DNA from: Propionibacterium sp.
GTDB taxonomy: Bacteria > Actinomycetota > Actinomycetes > Propionibacteriales > Propionibacteriaceae
Direction: 5' to 3'
Assembly (NCBI GenBank): GCA_012517405.1
Contig: JAAYVB010000006.1
Span: forward strand, 1-64,000
Length of the DNA: 64,000 nt
The notes beneath the pieces are model-generated. The model searched no databases. It was not told where the DNA came from and was given only the letters and a program-made list of their open reading frames with translations. Positions 27,294-36,000 of this stretch are shown here, piece after piece; the first letter of the stretch is position 1; each line of letters starts with the position of its first letter. Both the position numbers and the translations under genes were made by a program.

Positions 27294-28373
27294 ATGAGAC
27301 CCGCTACCGAAACCACGGCGAACGCCGGCGCGAGCCACACTGAGCTCCGGTCCCACGCCCCCGATAGGACCCGCCGGCGCGAGCGCGGATCTGCCGGACG
27401 CCGCAGAGGCTGGACGGTGCTCAAGATCGTGGCGATGCTGATCATCGGCGGGCTCGTCGTCGACAAGGTCCTGACGATCTTGCATCCGCCGCCCCAGGTC
27501 GGTCGCTGGAAATCTGTCGAGGCGAAGGCGGCATACGCGTCCGCCTACGACCAGGCCATGGCGGCGCTGCCCGATCCCACTCGGACCCTCGATGTACAGA
27601 CAGATCTCGGTTCAGTCCGGGTGCTCGAGTGGGAAGGCTCCGAGCCGGGTCCGCCTGTGGTGCTACTGCCGGGGCGCAGCTCCGGCGCGCCGATGTGGAT
27701 CGAGAATCTGCCGGATTGGATCGGTGAACGCACTGTCTACGCGATGGACCCACTCGGCGATGCCGGATTTTCGGCGCAAACCGTACCGCTGACGTCCTTC
27801 GATGCGCAGGCCGAGTGGATCGACCAGGCGCTCGACGGACTGGCTGTCGATCGGGCGCACATCGTGGGCCACAGCTTCGGCGGCGCGAGCGCAGCGGTCT
27901 TCGCCGTGCACCATCCGGCCAAGGTGGCCACGCTGACCCTGCTGGAGCCGGTCATGGTGATCGAGGCGATGCCGGCCTCGGCGTTCTTCTGGGCCACCAT
28001 CCTGGTGTTGCCGGTGCCGCAATCGATGAAGGATCGGGCACTGGCCGAGATCGGTGGCACGACGGTCGAGGAGGTCCAGGAACGCACGCCGCTCTCGGTC
28101 ATGATCGATGCGGCTTCGCAGGGCTATGCGGCAGCGCTGCCCCAACCACGTCGGCTCACCGACGACGAGTGGGCAAGCCTTGACATGCCGATGCGGGTGG
28201 AGATCGCGGGCACCAAATCGCTCGCCGGAGGCCAGGACGCCGTTGACCGCATCGGCGAGCAGTGCCCGCAGGCGGTGGCCACATTGTGGCCCGACGCCAC
28301 GCACTCCCTGCCGATGCAGGAACGGGAAGTGCTGGGGCCGGCCCTCGCCGAGTTCTGGCGTTCGCATTCGTGA
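27294..28373 (+). CDS. Membrane-anchored alpha/beta hydrolase
   Basis: 359 residues. A basic N-terminal stretch is followed by one membrane helix (about residues 42-62, TVLKIVAMLIIGGLVVDKVL), so the enzyme is probably tethered with the domain outside. The alpha/beta-hydrolase core has the nucleophile elbow GHSFGGASA and a late histidine in DATHSLPMQE. The ATG at 27294 has GGAGG upstream. It is under the divergent TetR regulator, so it may detoxify or process the regulator's ligand. Substrate unknown. Confidence 0.8.
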   Translation: MRPATETTANAGASHTELRSHAPDRTRRRERGSAGRRRGWTVLKIVAMLIIGGLVVDKVLTILHPPPQVGRWKSVEAKAAYASAYDQAMAALPDPTRTLDVQTDLGSVRVLEWEGSEPGPPVVLLPGRSSGAPMWIENLPDWIGERTVYAMDPLGDAGFSAQTVPLTSFDAQAEWIDQALDGLAVDRAHIVGHSFGGASAAVFAVHHPAKVATLTLLEPVMVIEAMPASAFFWATILVLPVPQSMKDRALAEIGGTTVEEVQERTPLSVMIDAASQGYAAALPQPRRLTDDEWASLDMPMRVEIAGTKSLAGGQDAVDRIGEQCPQAVATLWPDATHSLPMQEREVLGPALAEFWRSHS

Positions 28374-28377
28374 TTCC

Positions 28378-29973
28378 TCAGCGCAAGCGACCGTCGCGCT
28401 CGAGTGTGATCCAGGTGTCGATGCCCAGCCTGGCCAAGAAGCCCTCGTCGTGGCTGACCACGATCAGGCCGCCGCGATAGGAGGCCAGCGCATCCACCAG
28501 TTCGTTCACGCTGGCCAGATCGAGGTTGTTCGTCGGCTCATCAAGGACGAGTAGCTCTGGCGGCGGATCGGCCAGCAGAATCACCGCCAACGCAGCACGA
28601 AACCGTTCGCCGCCCGACAGAGCCCCGATCCTGCGCTCGACGACATCTCCGCGGAACAGGAATCTGGCCAGGTTCGCGCGGATGTCAGCCGGCCGTGCAT
28701 GCGGTGCACCCCGGCGGACCGCCTCCATCAAGGTGAGGTCATCGTCCAGGTGGTCGAGCCGCTGCGGCAGAAAACCGATCCGGCCGGTGGACGATGCCGC
28801 CATCGGCTCACCCGCAGAAACCACTCTGGGATGGATCAGCGTTTCGACCAGGCGAGTCTTGCCGACGCCATTGCGTCCTGTCAGAGCGAAACGCTTGGGT
28901 CCCTGCAGGACGAAGCCGTGCCCGTAGGCGTCGCGCAATTCGGCCAGTCTGCGGCCTGCCGCGACCTCGGTGTCGGGCAGTTCGATCCTGATCCGGTCGT
29001 CGCGGCGCACCCGTTCGGCCTGTTCCTGGACGGCATCGTGGGCCGAGGCGATCTTCTCATCAAGTTCGGTACGCAGCTTGCCCGCCGATACCTGCGCCTC
29101 GGTCTTGCGTTGCTTCATGATCATCTTGGGCTTGCGCCGGTTCTCGAAGTCGGTATTCGCATAGCGTCGCCGACGCGCAAGTTTGGTCTGCGCCTCGATC
29201 CGCTGCCGCTGCTCGGTCTTGAGGTTCTGCTCTGCGGTGCGCAATGCCTGCTGCGCGGCAGCCTGCTGCTGATCGACATGCGCGCAGTATTGGCTGTATG
29301 ACCCTCCGAAGACGGTCAGCGAGCCTGCGCGCAGCTCGGCGATGTCGTCCATCAGGTCGAGCAACGTGGTGTCATGGCTCACCACGATGAGGGTGCCCCG
29401 CCAGCCGGTGATCATTTCGTAGAGCTGCCGGCGGGTCTGGCGGTCAAGATCGTTGGTGGGCTCATCCAACAGGACGATGTCAGGACCGCCCAGCCGCAGC
29501 CCAGCCAGCGCGGCAAGCATGATCTCGCCTCCGGACAACGTCTCGATGTGACGATCGAGCCCGACCGTCGTCATGCCAAGAAGGTCCAGCTGGACACGGG
29601 CACGCGCTTCGACGTCCCAGTCGTCGCCCAGCACGTCGAACCAGTGAGCCGAGGTGCTGCCCGATTCGATGGCGTGTAGCGCTTCGATTCGTTCGCGTAT
29701 CCCCAGCAGCTCGGCCACCGAGACCCCAGCGCGGAGCGCGAGCTGCTGCGGAAGATAGCCGACCTCGCCGGTGGGACCGATCGAACCGGTGGTCGGGGTC
29801 AAGTCACCGGCGATCAGTCTGAGCAGCGTGGATTTGCCGCTGCCGTTGCGGCCGATCAGGCCGGTGCGTCCCAACTCGAAGGCCGCGCTGAGGTGTTCGA
29901 GTACTGCGGTGCCGTCGGGCCAGGCGAACGAAACATCGGTCAGGACAACAGCGGAGGAATGATTGATGGACAT
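28378..29973 (-). CDS. ABC-F family ATPase, likely ribosome protection against antibiotics
   Basis: 531-residue soluble protein with two ABC domains and no membrane segments. Walker A motifs are GRNGSGKSTLL (N) and GRNGVGKTRLV (C); signatures are LSGGEIMLA and LSGGERFRA; Walker B with DEPTNDLD and DEPTNNLD. Between them is a charged coiled-coil linker (ADQQQAAAQQ... to about residue 320), the part that reaches the ribosomal P-site region in resistance ABC-F proteins. ATG at 29973 with AGGAG 4 bases upstream. The leader upstream has a small open frame and a hairpin covering this site, supporting an antibiotic-resistance role rather than a housekeeping one. Confidence 0.85.
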   Translation of the reverse strand: MSINHSSAVVLTDVSFAWPDGTAVLEHLSAAFELGRTGLIGRNGSGKSTLLRLIAGDLTPTTGSIGPTGEVGYLPQQLALRAGVSVAELLGIRERIEALHAIESGSTSAHWFDVLGDDWDVEARARVQLDLLGMTTVGLDRHIETLSGGEIMLAALAGLRLGGPDIVLLDEPTNDLDRQTRRQLYEMITGWRGTLIVVSHDTTLLDLMDDIAELRAGSLTVFGGSYSQYCAHVDQQQAAAQQALRTAEQNLKTEQRQRIEAQTKLARRRRYANTDFENRRKPKMIMKQRKTEAQVSAGKLRTELDEKIASAHDAVQEQAERVRRDDRIRIELPDTEVAAGRRLAELRDAYGHGFVLQGPKRFALTGRNGVGKTRLVETLIHPRVVSAGEPMAASSTGRIGFLPQRLDHLDDDLTLMEAVRRGAPHARPADIRANLARFLFRGDVVERRIGALSGGERFRAALAVILLADPPPELLVLDEPTNNLDLASVNELVDALASYRGGLIVVSHDEGFLARLGIDTWITLERDGRLR

Positions 29974-29974
29974 G

Positions 29975-30039
29975 AGGCTCCTGGAGTAGTCAGCGGAAGC
30001 GCTGACATCGGAGCCTGCGGCTGCCTACGGCGTCAGCGC
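29975..30039 (-). promoter_or_regulatory. Candidate translational attenuator of the ABC-F gene
   Basis: In mRNA sense, AGGCTCC (30016-30010) is a perfect complement of GGAGCCT (29981-29975), which holds the ribosome-binding site. Nested inside is GTCAGCG/CGCTGAC (30006-30000 with 29995-29989). This hairpin would hide the start signal. An alternative perfect 8-bp stem, GCGCTGAC (30039-30032) with GTCAGCGC (30006-29999), would disrupt it and leave the anti-SD in its loop. The stop codon of the leader peptide lies within the 30039-30032 arm. Such mutually exclusive stems are the known logic of drug-inducible erm/ABC-F leaders. Confidence 0.75.
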
Positions 30040-30083
30040 ACGGATGGTGCGGTGAGAACGTCGTAGCTCAGCACGATGATCAT
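30033..30083 (-). CDS. Leader peptide of the ABC-F gene
   Basis: A 16-codon frame, MIIVLSYDVLTAPSVR, ends at TGA (30035-30033) inside the first arm of the attenuator. AAAGGA precedes it: very close to the ATG at 30083 but well spaced (about 10 bases) for the GTG at 30074, so the peptide may instead be 13 residues. A ribosome finishing the peptide would cover the arm at 30039-30032 and let the sequestering hairpin form. A drug-stalled ribosome further upstream would leave that arm free. Confidence 0.6.
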   Translation of the reverse strand: MIIVLSYDVLTAPSVR

Positions 30084-30195
30084 TTCCTTTGATCGTAAGT
30101 AGCGGTTCAGCCAGTCTATGCGGTGCGCCAGGTCCGGCGAAGGCCGTCCCCGCACAGCACGAATGCCATGCGGGGACACTTACACAGACCGGGCC

Positions 30196-33024
30196 TCAGG
30201 CCAGGCCGTGCTTGACCTTGCTCTGTTGTTCCTGCGACTTGAAGAGATTGAACCGTGGCAAGAACTTGTCCCAGTCGATCGCGTGCGAGTCCAGTTCGGG
30301 CCCATCGATGCAGGCGTGCTTGCGGATCAGCTTGCCGTCGATCAGCACCGGGACCATGCAGGCCCCGCACATGCCGGTGGCATCCACCATGATCGAGTTC
30401 AGCGAGGCGACCGTCTTGGCTCCGTAGGGCTTCGTCAGATCCGAGACCGAGCGCATCATCATCGGCGGACCGATGGTGGTGACCTCGGCGATCGGGCGTC
30501 CCTCGCCGCGCTGGTTTGCGTCGAGCAGATCTTTGAGCGGCACGGTCACGAACCCCTCGATGCCGAACGAGCCGTCGTTGCTGGTGTAGATCACCTCGAG
30601 TTGATCGCCGAACTCGGCCTGCAGTTCGTCCACCCGTTCGCCCTCGCCCACCCAGAACAGCAGGTCGGCGCTGCGGAATCCCGCGATCAGCGTGACGTGA
30701 TTGCCCAGCTGCAGATTCGCTCGTGCGATCGGGTAGACCGGCGGCAGTCCGACACCGCCGGCGGTGAAGACCACGGTCTGATCGTCGGCGATCTTGTGCA
30801 GTTCACTGGGCTGGCCCAGCGGGCCGGCGATGCCTTCGAGACGGTCCCCCACCTTCATCGCGTTGATCATCTTCGAGGTGGTGCCCATGCCCTGGACGAC
30901 GAGCACGATCGTGCCGGCCTCGGCGTCCCAGTCGGCCAGTGTGAGCGGCACCAGCTCTCCCTGTGGCTCGGCGAGCACCCGCACGAATTGGCCGGCCTGC
31001 GCATTCTTGGCGATGACCGGAGCATTGACGGTCAGCTCGATGATGTTCGGCTGCAGTTCGCGGCGCTCGATGATGGTGTTCGGGGCGCTGGCCAGATCGG
31101 TGAAGCGTTTTGCCCCGGCCACCATCTCGATGATCTGCGCGGCAGGCAGCAGCGACGCCTCCCTGATCTCCCGGGCTGCGGCCTGGCCGTCCCCGGCGGC
31201 CTTGACTGCCGTCGATCCGCCACGTGCTGCGTCACCACCGGAGTAGACGCCGCCGATCGAGGTTGCCTGGCTGCCTTCGGTCAGTTCCAGGGCACCAGCA
31301 GTGGTGACCGTCAGCTCGGGTTCGGAATCGCGAATGATCGGGTTCGCCGAGTTGCCGAGCGCCATGATGACCAGGTCGACGTCCACCGTCTCGCTGGTGC
31401 CGGTGGCCATCGGCCGACGACGCCCGGACGCGTCCGGGGCCCCCAGCTCCATGACCTCGAGCACGGCCGAATTCACGAAGCCGGTCCGGTCGTCGCCGCG
31501 GAACTCGCTGGGTGAGCGCAGGGTGGCCAGTTCGATGCCTTCTTCCAGCGCATGCGCCAGCTCCTCGACACGGGCCGGCATCTCCTGGCGGGTGCGGCGG
31601 TAGACGATGGTCACCTTGCCGCCGAGTCGGCGCGCGGTACGGGCCGCGTCCATCGCCGTGTTCCCGCCGCCGATGATCATGATCTTCTTGCCGCGGCATT
31701 CGGGCAACGGAGTCTCATGGTCGGGTCGGTGACCCTGCATGAGGTTGACCCGGGTCAAGAACTCGTTGGCGCTCATCACATTGAGCAGGTGTTCGCCGGG
31801 CACGTTCATGAAGCGCGGCAGGCCGGCGCCCGAGCCCACGAAGATGTGCGAGAAGCCGGCCTCCTTCAGTTCGGCCAGGGTCGCGGTCTTGCCGACCACG
31901 AAGTTGGTGACGAAGCGGCCGCCCAGTGCGGTGATCTTCTCCACCACATCGTCGATCAGTGAGTTCGGCAGCCGGAACTCCGGGATGCCGTAACGCAAGA
32001 CACCACCCAGCCGGTGGAAGGACTCGAAGATGGTCACCGGGTGACCTTCGGCCGCCAGTAGGAACGCATTGATCAGCCCGGACGGCCCCGAGCCGACCAC
32101 CGCGACCGGCGGCTTGGTGGCCACCTGCCATGGGTCGGGCACGTTCGCGTAGCGCGCGATGTTGCCGTCCGGATCGACGACCCGGTCGCGCTGCGGCAGG
32201 AACCACTCGAGCTGGCCGATCTCGATCGGACGCCCCGAATGCGCGCAGACGGACTGGCACTGCAGTTCCTGCGGGCAGACCCGCCCGGTGACGTTCGGCA
32301 GCGGGTTGATCGACTCGATCAGATCGAGAGCCTCGCGGAAATGGCCGGTACCCAGCAGCTGCATCATGTCGGGAATGTGCACCTGAACCGGGCAGCCGCC
32401 GCGCGGCTCCTTGCGTCCGGCCAGCAGCTCGCCGAGCTGGCAGGGCTTGTCGGCGCACTGCTTGTCGCGCAATGCCTCCAGCCAGACCAGCAGATCGACC
32501 TCACGCTGGGTGTAGCCGATGTTCATGTAGCCGAGGTAGCCCTGGTTGACCAGTTCGAAGTCTTCGCTGCGCTGCTCGGGGGTGCGGATATACGGCGGAA
32601 TCGAGGAGCCGGCCGGCCAGTTGACCGACAGCCCCTTGAACACCGGGTAGCGCTCCGAAAGGTAGCTGTCGAGCGCGCGGATGAACTTGCGCTTGGCTCC
32701 CAGCGGCAGATTCCAGACGAAACGCATCAGCACCAGGGATGCGTCGTTGCCCAGCAGCAGTTTCTGCCACAGGGCCGTGGTGAATTCCTCGGACAGCTCC
32801 GGCTGGCGGAACTCGGCGGCGATCGCCCCCATCCCGTCGGAGATGAACATGTCGCGGAAGGCGCGCGGATTGGTCTGCAACCGGCGCCCGAGCAGATCGA
32901 TCTGACGCCGGTAGGTCTCCACCGCCTCCGAGCGGGCCAGCTCCTCGACCTCGGTCGCGGTCTGAGCGAGCGCCTGGGACGCCGAAAGATAGCGGGTCAG
33001 ATCATCGTGGCTTGTCGTGGTCAT
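30196..33024 (-). CDS. Fused NfnB/NfnA-like FAD oxidoreductase (GltD-like plus FNR-like with 2Fe-2S)
   Basis: 942 residues in three parts. Residues 1 to about 160 are an unassigned helical region. Next is a GltD/NfnB-like unit with the cysteine-rich iron-sulfur segment (GRVCPQELQCQSVC), the FAD loop VVGSGPSGLINAF (about 305) and the NADPH loop IIGGGNTAMDAARTA (about 448). From about 650 on is an FNR/NfnA-like unit ending with a 2Fe-2S site (DATGMCGACMV, about 884). NfnAB transfers electrons between NADH, NADPH and ferredoxin by bifurcation. The ATG at 33024 has GAGGAGG upstream and follows the PFOR-like gene by 10 bases, so the two work together. Whether it bifurcates is unknown. Confidence 0.8.
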   Translation of the reverse strand: MTTTSHDDLTRYLSASQALAQTATEVEELARSEAVETYRRQIDLLGRRLQTNPRAFRDMFISDGMGAIAAEFRQPELSEEFTTALWQKLLLGNDASLVLMRFVWNLPLGAKRKFIRALDSYLSERYPVFKGLSVNWPAGSSIPPYIRTPEQRSEDFELVNQGYLGYMNIGYTQREVDLLVWLEALRDKQCADKPCQLGELLAGRKEPRGGCPVQVHIPDMMQLLGTGHFREALDLIESINPLPNVTGRVCPQELQCQSVCAHSGRPIEIGQLEWFLPQRDRVVDPDGNIARYANVPDPWQVATKPPVAVVGSGPSGLINAFLLAAEGHPVTIFESFHRLGGVLRYGIPEFRLPNSLIDDVVEKITALGGRFVTNFVVGKTATLAELKEAGFSHIFVGSGAGLPRFMNVPGEHLLNVMSANEFLTRVNLMQGHRPDHETPLPECRGKKIMIIGGGNTAMDAARTARRLGGKVTIVYRRTRQEMPARVEELAHALEEGIELATLRSPSEFRGDDRTGFVNSAVLEVMELGAPDASGRRRPMATGTSETVDVDLVIMALGNSANPIIRDSEPELTVTTAGALELTEGSQATSIGGVYSGGDAARGGSTAVKAAGDGQAAAREIREASLLPAAQIIEMVAGAKRFTDLASAPNTIIERRELQPNIIELTVNAPVIAKNAQAGQFVRVLAEPQGELVPLTLADWDAEAGTIVLVVQGMGTTSKMINAMKVGDRLEGIAGPLGQPSELHKIADDQTVVFTAGGVGLPPVYPIARANLQLGNHVTLIAGFRSADLLFWVGEGERVDELQAEFGDQLEVIYTSNDGSFGIEGFVTVPLKDLLDANQRGEGRPIAEVTTIGPPMMMRSVSDLTKPYGAKTVASLNSIMVDATGMCGACMVPVLIDGKLIRKHACIDGPELDSHAIDWDKFLPRFNLFKSQEQQSKVKHGLA

Positions 33025-33034
33025 GGCCGCCTCC

Positions 33035-36000
33035 TCAGTGAATGATTTCGGCATCACAGTTGGCAACGACCTTGGCGATCCGCCGCCGAAGATCGTCGGT
33101 GGGTTCCACCTTGTCGACGGCTCCGGCGATCAGCCGCGCGGCATCGCGGGTCTGACCGTCCACGATCACCTTGGTGCGTTCGAACAGTTCCGGCAATTCC
33201 TGCCAGCAGTTCTTGCAGTCGGTGCACTTGGCGATGTCGTCGGCGTCGAGCCGGACGATGGGCAGGCCGGTCTCGGCAGGAGCGGCAGCCGCTGCCGGAG
33301 CCGGTCCACCGAATCCACCGAAGCCGCCACCAAAGGTGGTGACCGGCTGGGCTGCGGTCGAGGCGGCGAGTTCGCTCATCGCGCGGGCGATCTCGTCCAT
33401 GGACGACTCGCGGGCGGCCATCGCACCGTCATAACGCGACTGCAGATCGTCCAGATCGGACTTGTGCAAGGCCTTGAGCCGCTCGATGTCGACTCCGGCC
33501 AGGTACTGCAGCAGTTGCCAGTTGCGGCGACGACCTTCGACCATCGCGACGATCGTCTGGCTGACCTTGATCTTCACCAGCCGGTCGGCGCCGTCGGTGG
33601 ACCAGATGAACGGCACATGCGTGGCACGGTCGGCCTCGGGCAGATCGATGTAGTCCTCGACGGGCACGGCAATGGCGTCCTGATCGATCTGCAGCTTGCT
33701 GAACTGCTTCTTGAAACGGACCTCGCCCATGGCGAACTGCGCCGGGGTCAACGGGAATTCCTTGAGTCGCAGCTCACCGGTCTCGTCCACGAATTCGATG
33801 GTGTGGGTCGTCCACAGTTTGCCAGGATCGGGGTTACCGTCCAGATCGAACCAGTCCCGCAGATTGTCGCCCTTGCGGGGATCGTGCACGAAGACCGGAG
33901 CCATCCGGGAGGCGACGGCCATCCGCCCGCGTTCGTTGGCCATGTTGTCGGCGATGCCGTTCTCACCCTGGCACGGTGTGTAGACGTCGATCAGGGCTGC
34001 ACCGTCGCTGAAGTTCAGCATGTCCATGGCCGCGCGCAGGAAGTGTCCCTGCATGGCGGTCGCCGTGGCGGCCACATAGGTGTTCGGATGGAACGCCGCC
34101 AGAATCGCCAGCTCCTTGCGGTCCTCGGTCTTGCCGGTGGCAGTCGCGCCGACCCGCGCCAGATCGGCGTCCTGGCCGATGAAGCTGGCGGTGGACGCCT
34201 GGCCCCCAGTGTTGGAGTAGCCGCCGGTGTCGAGCACCATCATCTTGATCGGAGTGCTCGAGGTGAGGATGCGCGAGAGCGCACCGAAACCGATGTCGTA
34301 GTTGGCGCCGTCGCCACCGATGGTGAGCACGGTCGGCAGGTATGCCAGTTCTTCATCGGTGAACTCCGACCAATCCAGGGTGGCCAGTTCGCGGTCGTGG
34401 ACGGCCGGATCGTAGGCATCCTCGAGTTCCAGACGCGCTACCCGGACGGCCTTGACCAGATCGGCCGCCTTGGCGGCGAGCCCCTCGTAGATGCCCTTGG
34501 CCAGGGCTTGAGCGTCCTGGAAGAGGCTGTTCACCCACGGATCGGTGAAGGCGTTGTAAGGCATGGTGGAGGCATACACGCTGGAGCAGCCGGTCGAGTT
34601 GGCGACCACTGTAGTGGCGGGCGCCTTGCCGATCGGGCCGCCCTCGAGCAGGTACAGGCCCTTCTCGAGTTCGGCGATGGTGGCCTCCAGCCGGGCCTTC
34701 CGCTCGGGCGTGATGTCCACGGCGTCATCGAGTGTCGCCGACACTGCGTCGACGAGCGCCGTCAGCAGGATCCGCTGTTCGGACTGGCGTTTGGCGCCCA
34801 AGGCGTGGCTGGTGGCCATCACCATGCGGGTGCTGGTGACCTCACCGCAGCCGCGGCATCCGCCATGGCCGCCGGTCACCGCGTAGTAGTTCGCCCGATC
34901 GAGGAACAGCCGCTTGGTGTCGCCACCGGGATCCACGGCCCCGGCGGTGAACCGCGCGGGAGTGTTCGGGGTCCGCGACAAGAACTCGAAGCCGCTTTCC
35001 AGCTTCTCCTCGATCTCGGGGGTCTGGTCGAAGGCGGTCAGCGCGCCGGGACCACACACGTCGACGCATTCCAGACAGCCGGTGCACTTCCAGGGATCGA
35101 TGGTCACCGAGTACAGACCGCCGTTGCCCGGGGTTTCGCGTTCGATGGCATCGAAGAAGGGACGGGTCCGTGCCACCGGGAAGCCGCGCAGCACCTCGAC
35201 GCACGCCCCGAAGTTGCGGCGCAGGTACGACCCGGAGGTGGCGGGCACCAGCTCGTCGGCTGCCTTGGCGACCAGGTCGGCCAGCGGGCCGGCGTCCTTG
35301 TCCGCGCGGTAGTACTCACGCACCCGAGAAGCGATGCCGTAGATGTGATCGCGCATGGCGGCCCGTTGCGGCTGGTTCACCTCGATCATCTCGACCGCGG
35401 CCGCGATGAGCGTATGGATCTCGTGCACGGCATTGGGGATCGCGGCATCCGGGCAGGCCAGGGTGCACTCCATACAGCCCGTGCACAGCGAGGCATCGAA
35501 GATCGGCACGGTGCGCCGGAACATGCCCTTGTCCTTGCCGGCGGCGGTACCCGATGGCACGAACAGCCCGGAACCCGGGAAGACCGGCGCACGACCCACC
35601 GTTCCGTCACGGAACGGCTTGCCCATGATCCGCTCGTAGTAGTCCGCATCGAACAGATTGGAGGCAGCGCATGGGCTGGGGCACATCGCCGACGACAATG
35701 CCAGCCCCCGCGAGTTCACCGGCGCCGACTCCGCATCGATCGTCAGGTAGGCAGGCTCGTCATACGGCACCGGAATGACCGCGGTCAGACCGTCTTCGAT
35801 CACCGCCATATTGGACGACACGATCGCGGTGCCCTTGCGTCCGAACTTCTTGGAGATCTGCAGGTAGACCTTCTCGCGCAGCGCGTCGAGCGAGGTGTCC
35901 TGGACGATGCGGTCGACACCACCGACGACCGCGCCGATGAACGCGATGCCCATCATGCGGGTCTGCAGCTCGGGGGTGGGCGCATGCTCGGCGGCCACCG

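Noticed and set aside
27294..28373. Alpha/beta hydrolase considered as the missing OleB
   Set aside because: It is 10 kb away, has its own TetR regulator and a membrane anchor, and lacks any link to the Ole-like operon.
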